DNA of 51,573 nt from Acidobacteriota bacterium. GTDB lineage: Bacteria > Acidobacteriota > Terriglobia > Terriglobales > Acidobacteriaceae. Numbering within the stretch: the first letter of the stretch is position 1; the number at the start of each line of letters is the position of its first letter. Both the position numbers and the translations under genes were made by a program. Positions 50,484-51,573 of the stretch are shown one piece after another. Below the pieces are notes generated by a model. That model ran no database searches. It saw only the letters and a list, made by a program, of their open reading frames with translations, and was not told the origin of the DNA. The stretch is from positions 1-51,573 of the forward strand of contig JABDBE010000019.1 of the NCBI GenBank assembly GCA_013288805.1, read 5' to 3'.

Positions 50484-51103
50484 CAGACGGTCTCCATCAC
50501 CAGATCGAAGGTCACGACAGCGACGCTCCTTTGAGCATCCGACTTAATCATCACAGGGCGCACCAGATCGCGGCTGTTGATGAGCGGATCACGCGTGTAA
50601 TTTTTATCCGGATTGCCCTCAAAGACTGGATCAGTCGCAAAGTACATCTGGGTGATTAGTGGTTTGTGTCCGGGTGCGGTGGTAAGAAAATGGACGTGTT
50701 GGCAGACGCGGCTGGGATAATGTCCAGGCACGATCGACTCTATGGCGTAAGCGCCCTTTGGTCCAGGACTCAGAAGCGCGCGGAACCGGTAGCCGTCGAT
50801 GTCGTAGTGGCCGTCAATATCGGCCTGCCAGATCTCGACCTTGGCATCGGGAACGATCTCGCCGCGCGTGCCATAGACCACACCCGAAAGAGCAAGCGGC
50901 ATTCCGGAGTCGCCTGGCGCCCACAGCGTCGAAGTGTGCGGCGCCTCGCGTTTATAAAACGGACCGAGTTCACAATACGGTGTGGGCTTGCGTTTTTTCT
51001 CCGACTCATTCCATTCAGCCGCCAAAGCCGGCAACGACAACGATGTCGTCAGAACCAGCGCGCCCGAGACCACACAACGTTCCAAAAGTTCTCGTCGAGT
51101 CAT
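50483..51103 (-). CDS. exported intradiol ring-cleavage dioxygenase-like protein
   Basis: A 206-residue protein. MTRRELLERCVVSGALVL resembles a Tat signal (twin arginine, then a hydrophobic stretch). The core has GVVYGTRGEIVPDAKVEIWQ, AYAIESIVPGHYPSR and QHVHFLTTAPGH. The two tyrosines and the HxH pair correspond to the Fe(III) ligands of intradiol dioxygenases, which open catechol-type rings. Periplasmic relatives are of mostly unknown substrate. ATG 51103 was chosen over 51163 because it starts the signal peptide. Coupled to the downstream propeller gene. Confidence 0.85.
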   Translation of the reverse strand: MTRRELLERCVVSGALVLTTSLSLPALAAEWNESEKKRKPTPYCELGPFYKREAPHTSTLWAPGDSGMPLALSGVVYGTRGEIVPDAKVEIWQADIDGHYDIDGYRFRALLSPGPKGAYAIESIVPGHYPSRVCQHVHFLTTAPGHKPLITQMYFATDPVFEGNPDKNYTRDPLINSRDLVRPVMIKSDAQRSVAVVTFDLVMETV

Positions 51104-51573
51104 GGCATCCTCTCCTGATTGGGCCGGAAGTATAGCCGAAACCTGCATTTGCTGTCCAAGCAAATCAGCGCCACCCTCGGTACGCCATCAGTACTGGGCC
51201 ACCATGAGGAATATAGAAATGTTACGACAGTTCAGGTGAACAAAGGCGCGTGCCTACTCGTACCCACGGTGCGCAACTAGGTTAACGCACACTCGGAGCA
51301 GCAACGCGATCCCAATATAAGTGAGGCTGTTGTAGGCACTGCCGCAACGGTGATCGAGAGGCCCGGTACTGTGCAGCACTAACCTGTTGTAAGCATCAGA
51401 GAACGGCCACAATTCCTTATTGAGCTGGCGCAAAGACAAAACGCCGCTTCATCGATTATCCTTGCTGTGCGCCCGAATCAGAGTGAATCACTCCCGTCAC
51501 TCGTGCGTCTCTGACGTGTTGAGCGAGTTTCACTACCCTAAGTAAGAATGGAGAACCCAGAGTGAACAAAAGG
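51104..51573. other. intergenic, no supported gene
   Basis: Nothing coding was recognised. ATGTTACGACAGT at 51219-51231 is the inverse of the outer 13 bases of repeat R2 (16291-16303). Confidence 0.5.

Noticed and set aside
1-51573. CRISPR arrays, tRNA or rRNA genes, phage structural genes
   Set aside because: No regularly spaced repeats, cloverleaf-like sequences with TTCGA arms, rRNA-like segments or phage families were seen on reading.

Overview
The window looks like an accessory-rich stretch of an Acidobacteriota chromosome, most like the Terriglobia/Koribacter group. This is inferred from gene families seen directly: a large Oar-like TonB-dependent receptor with an N-terminal carboxypeptidase-regulatory domain, two winged-helix/TPR regulators, a GloVer tandem-repeat protein, an S9 prolyl oligopeptidase, an orphan PilX-type protein, and many very small cysteine- or lysine-rich proteins typical of soil acidobacteria. 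No rRNA, tRNA, CRISPR array or prophage is visible.

Layout. 0-8 kb: small genes, a Crp/Fnr regulator, a GloVer protein, a serine recombinase and several structured non-coding elements. 8-12.4 kb: an IS110/IS1111-type insertion sequence next to a sulfatase, a membrane zinc-ribbon protein and the 3' end of a decayed group II intron. 12.7-16.2 kb: the TonB-dependent receptor, flanked by 52-bp near-identical direct repeats. 16.7-21.2 kb: an island of small proteins (PilZ, XRE, ABM-like, DUF1059 and two paralogous unknown families). 21.6-25.9 kb: a truncated secreted protein and a GT4-fusion/GH130 operon. 26-29 kb: a response regulator and an NlpC/P60 protein. 29-34 kb: an S9 peptidase, gene remnants and micro-proteins. 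34.7-37.8 kb: the PilX-type protein. 38.1-42.9 kb: a minus-strand operon of a SABATH-type methyltransferase, an MFS transporter, a second methyltransferase and a frameshifted cupin. 43-46.9 kb: two convergent winged-helix/TPR regulators. 47-51.1 kb: an MFS transporter coupled to a possible Fe(II)/2-oxoglutarate oxygenase, and an intradiol dioxygenase coupled to a beta-propeller protein.

The most notable signal is non-coding. Three copies of one structured RNA (1452-1585 minus, 6029-6115 plus, 26421-26558 minus) share a conserved hairpin with compensatory changes. Each is preceded by an 18-bp palindrome of the form CTGnnCAAnnTTGnnCAG, and in two copies a -10-like hexamer lies so that the palindrome is centred near -41.5 or -42.5, the geometry of Crp/Fnr class II activation. 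A Crp/Fnr gene lies 0.7 kb from copy 1, and the eroded tail of another lies beside copy 3. Two further short minus-strand transcripts (5868-5952, 33588-33647) share a start region; one carries an anti-Shine-Dalgarno-like CCUCCU in a terminator loop. A 42-nt leader precedes two small genes, and a tiny zinc-ribbon gene is duplicated together with about 95 nt of 5' sequence.

The window is also rich in decay: 3' tails of a Crp/Fnr gene, a Bax-inhibitor-like membrane protein and a secreted phosphoesterase-like protein, a 5' head of an SBBP-type protein, and two frameshifted genes. All assignments come from reading the sequence and recalled family knowledge; no database search was run.
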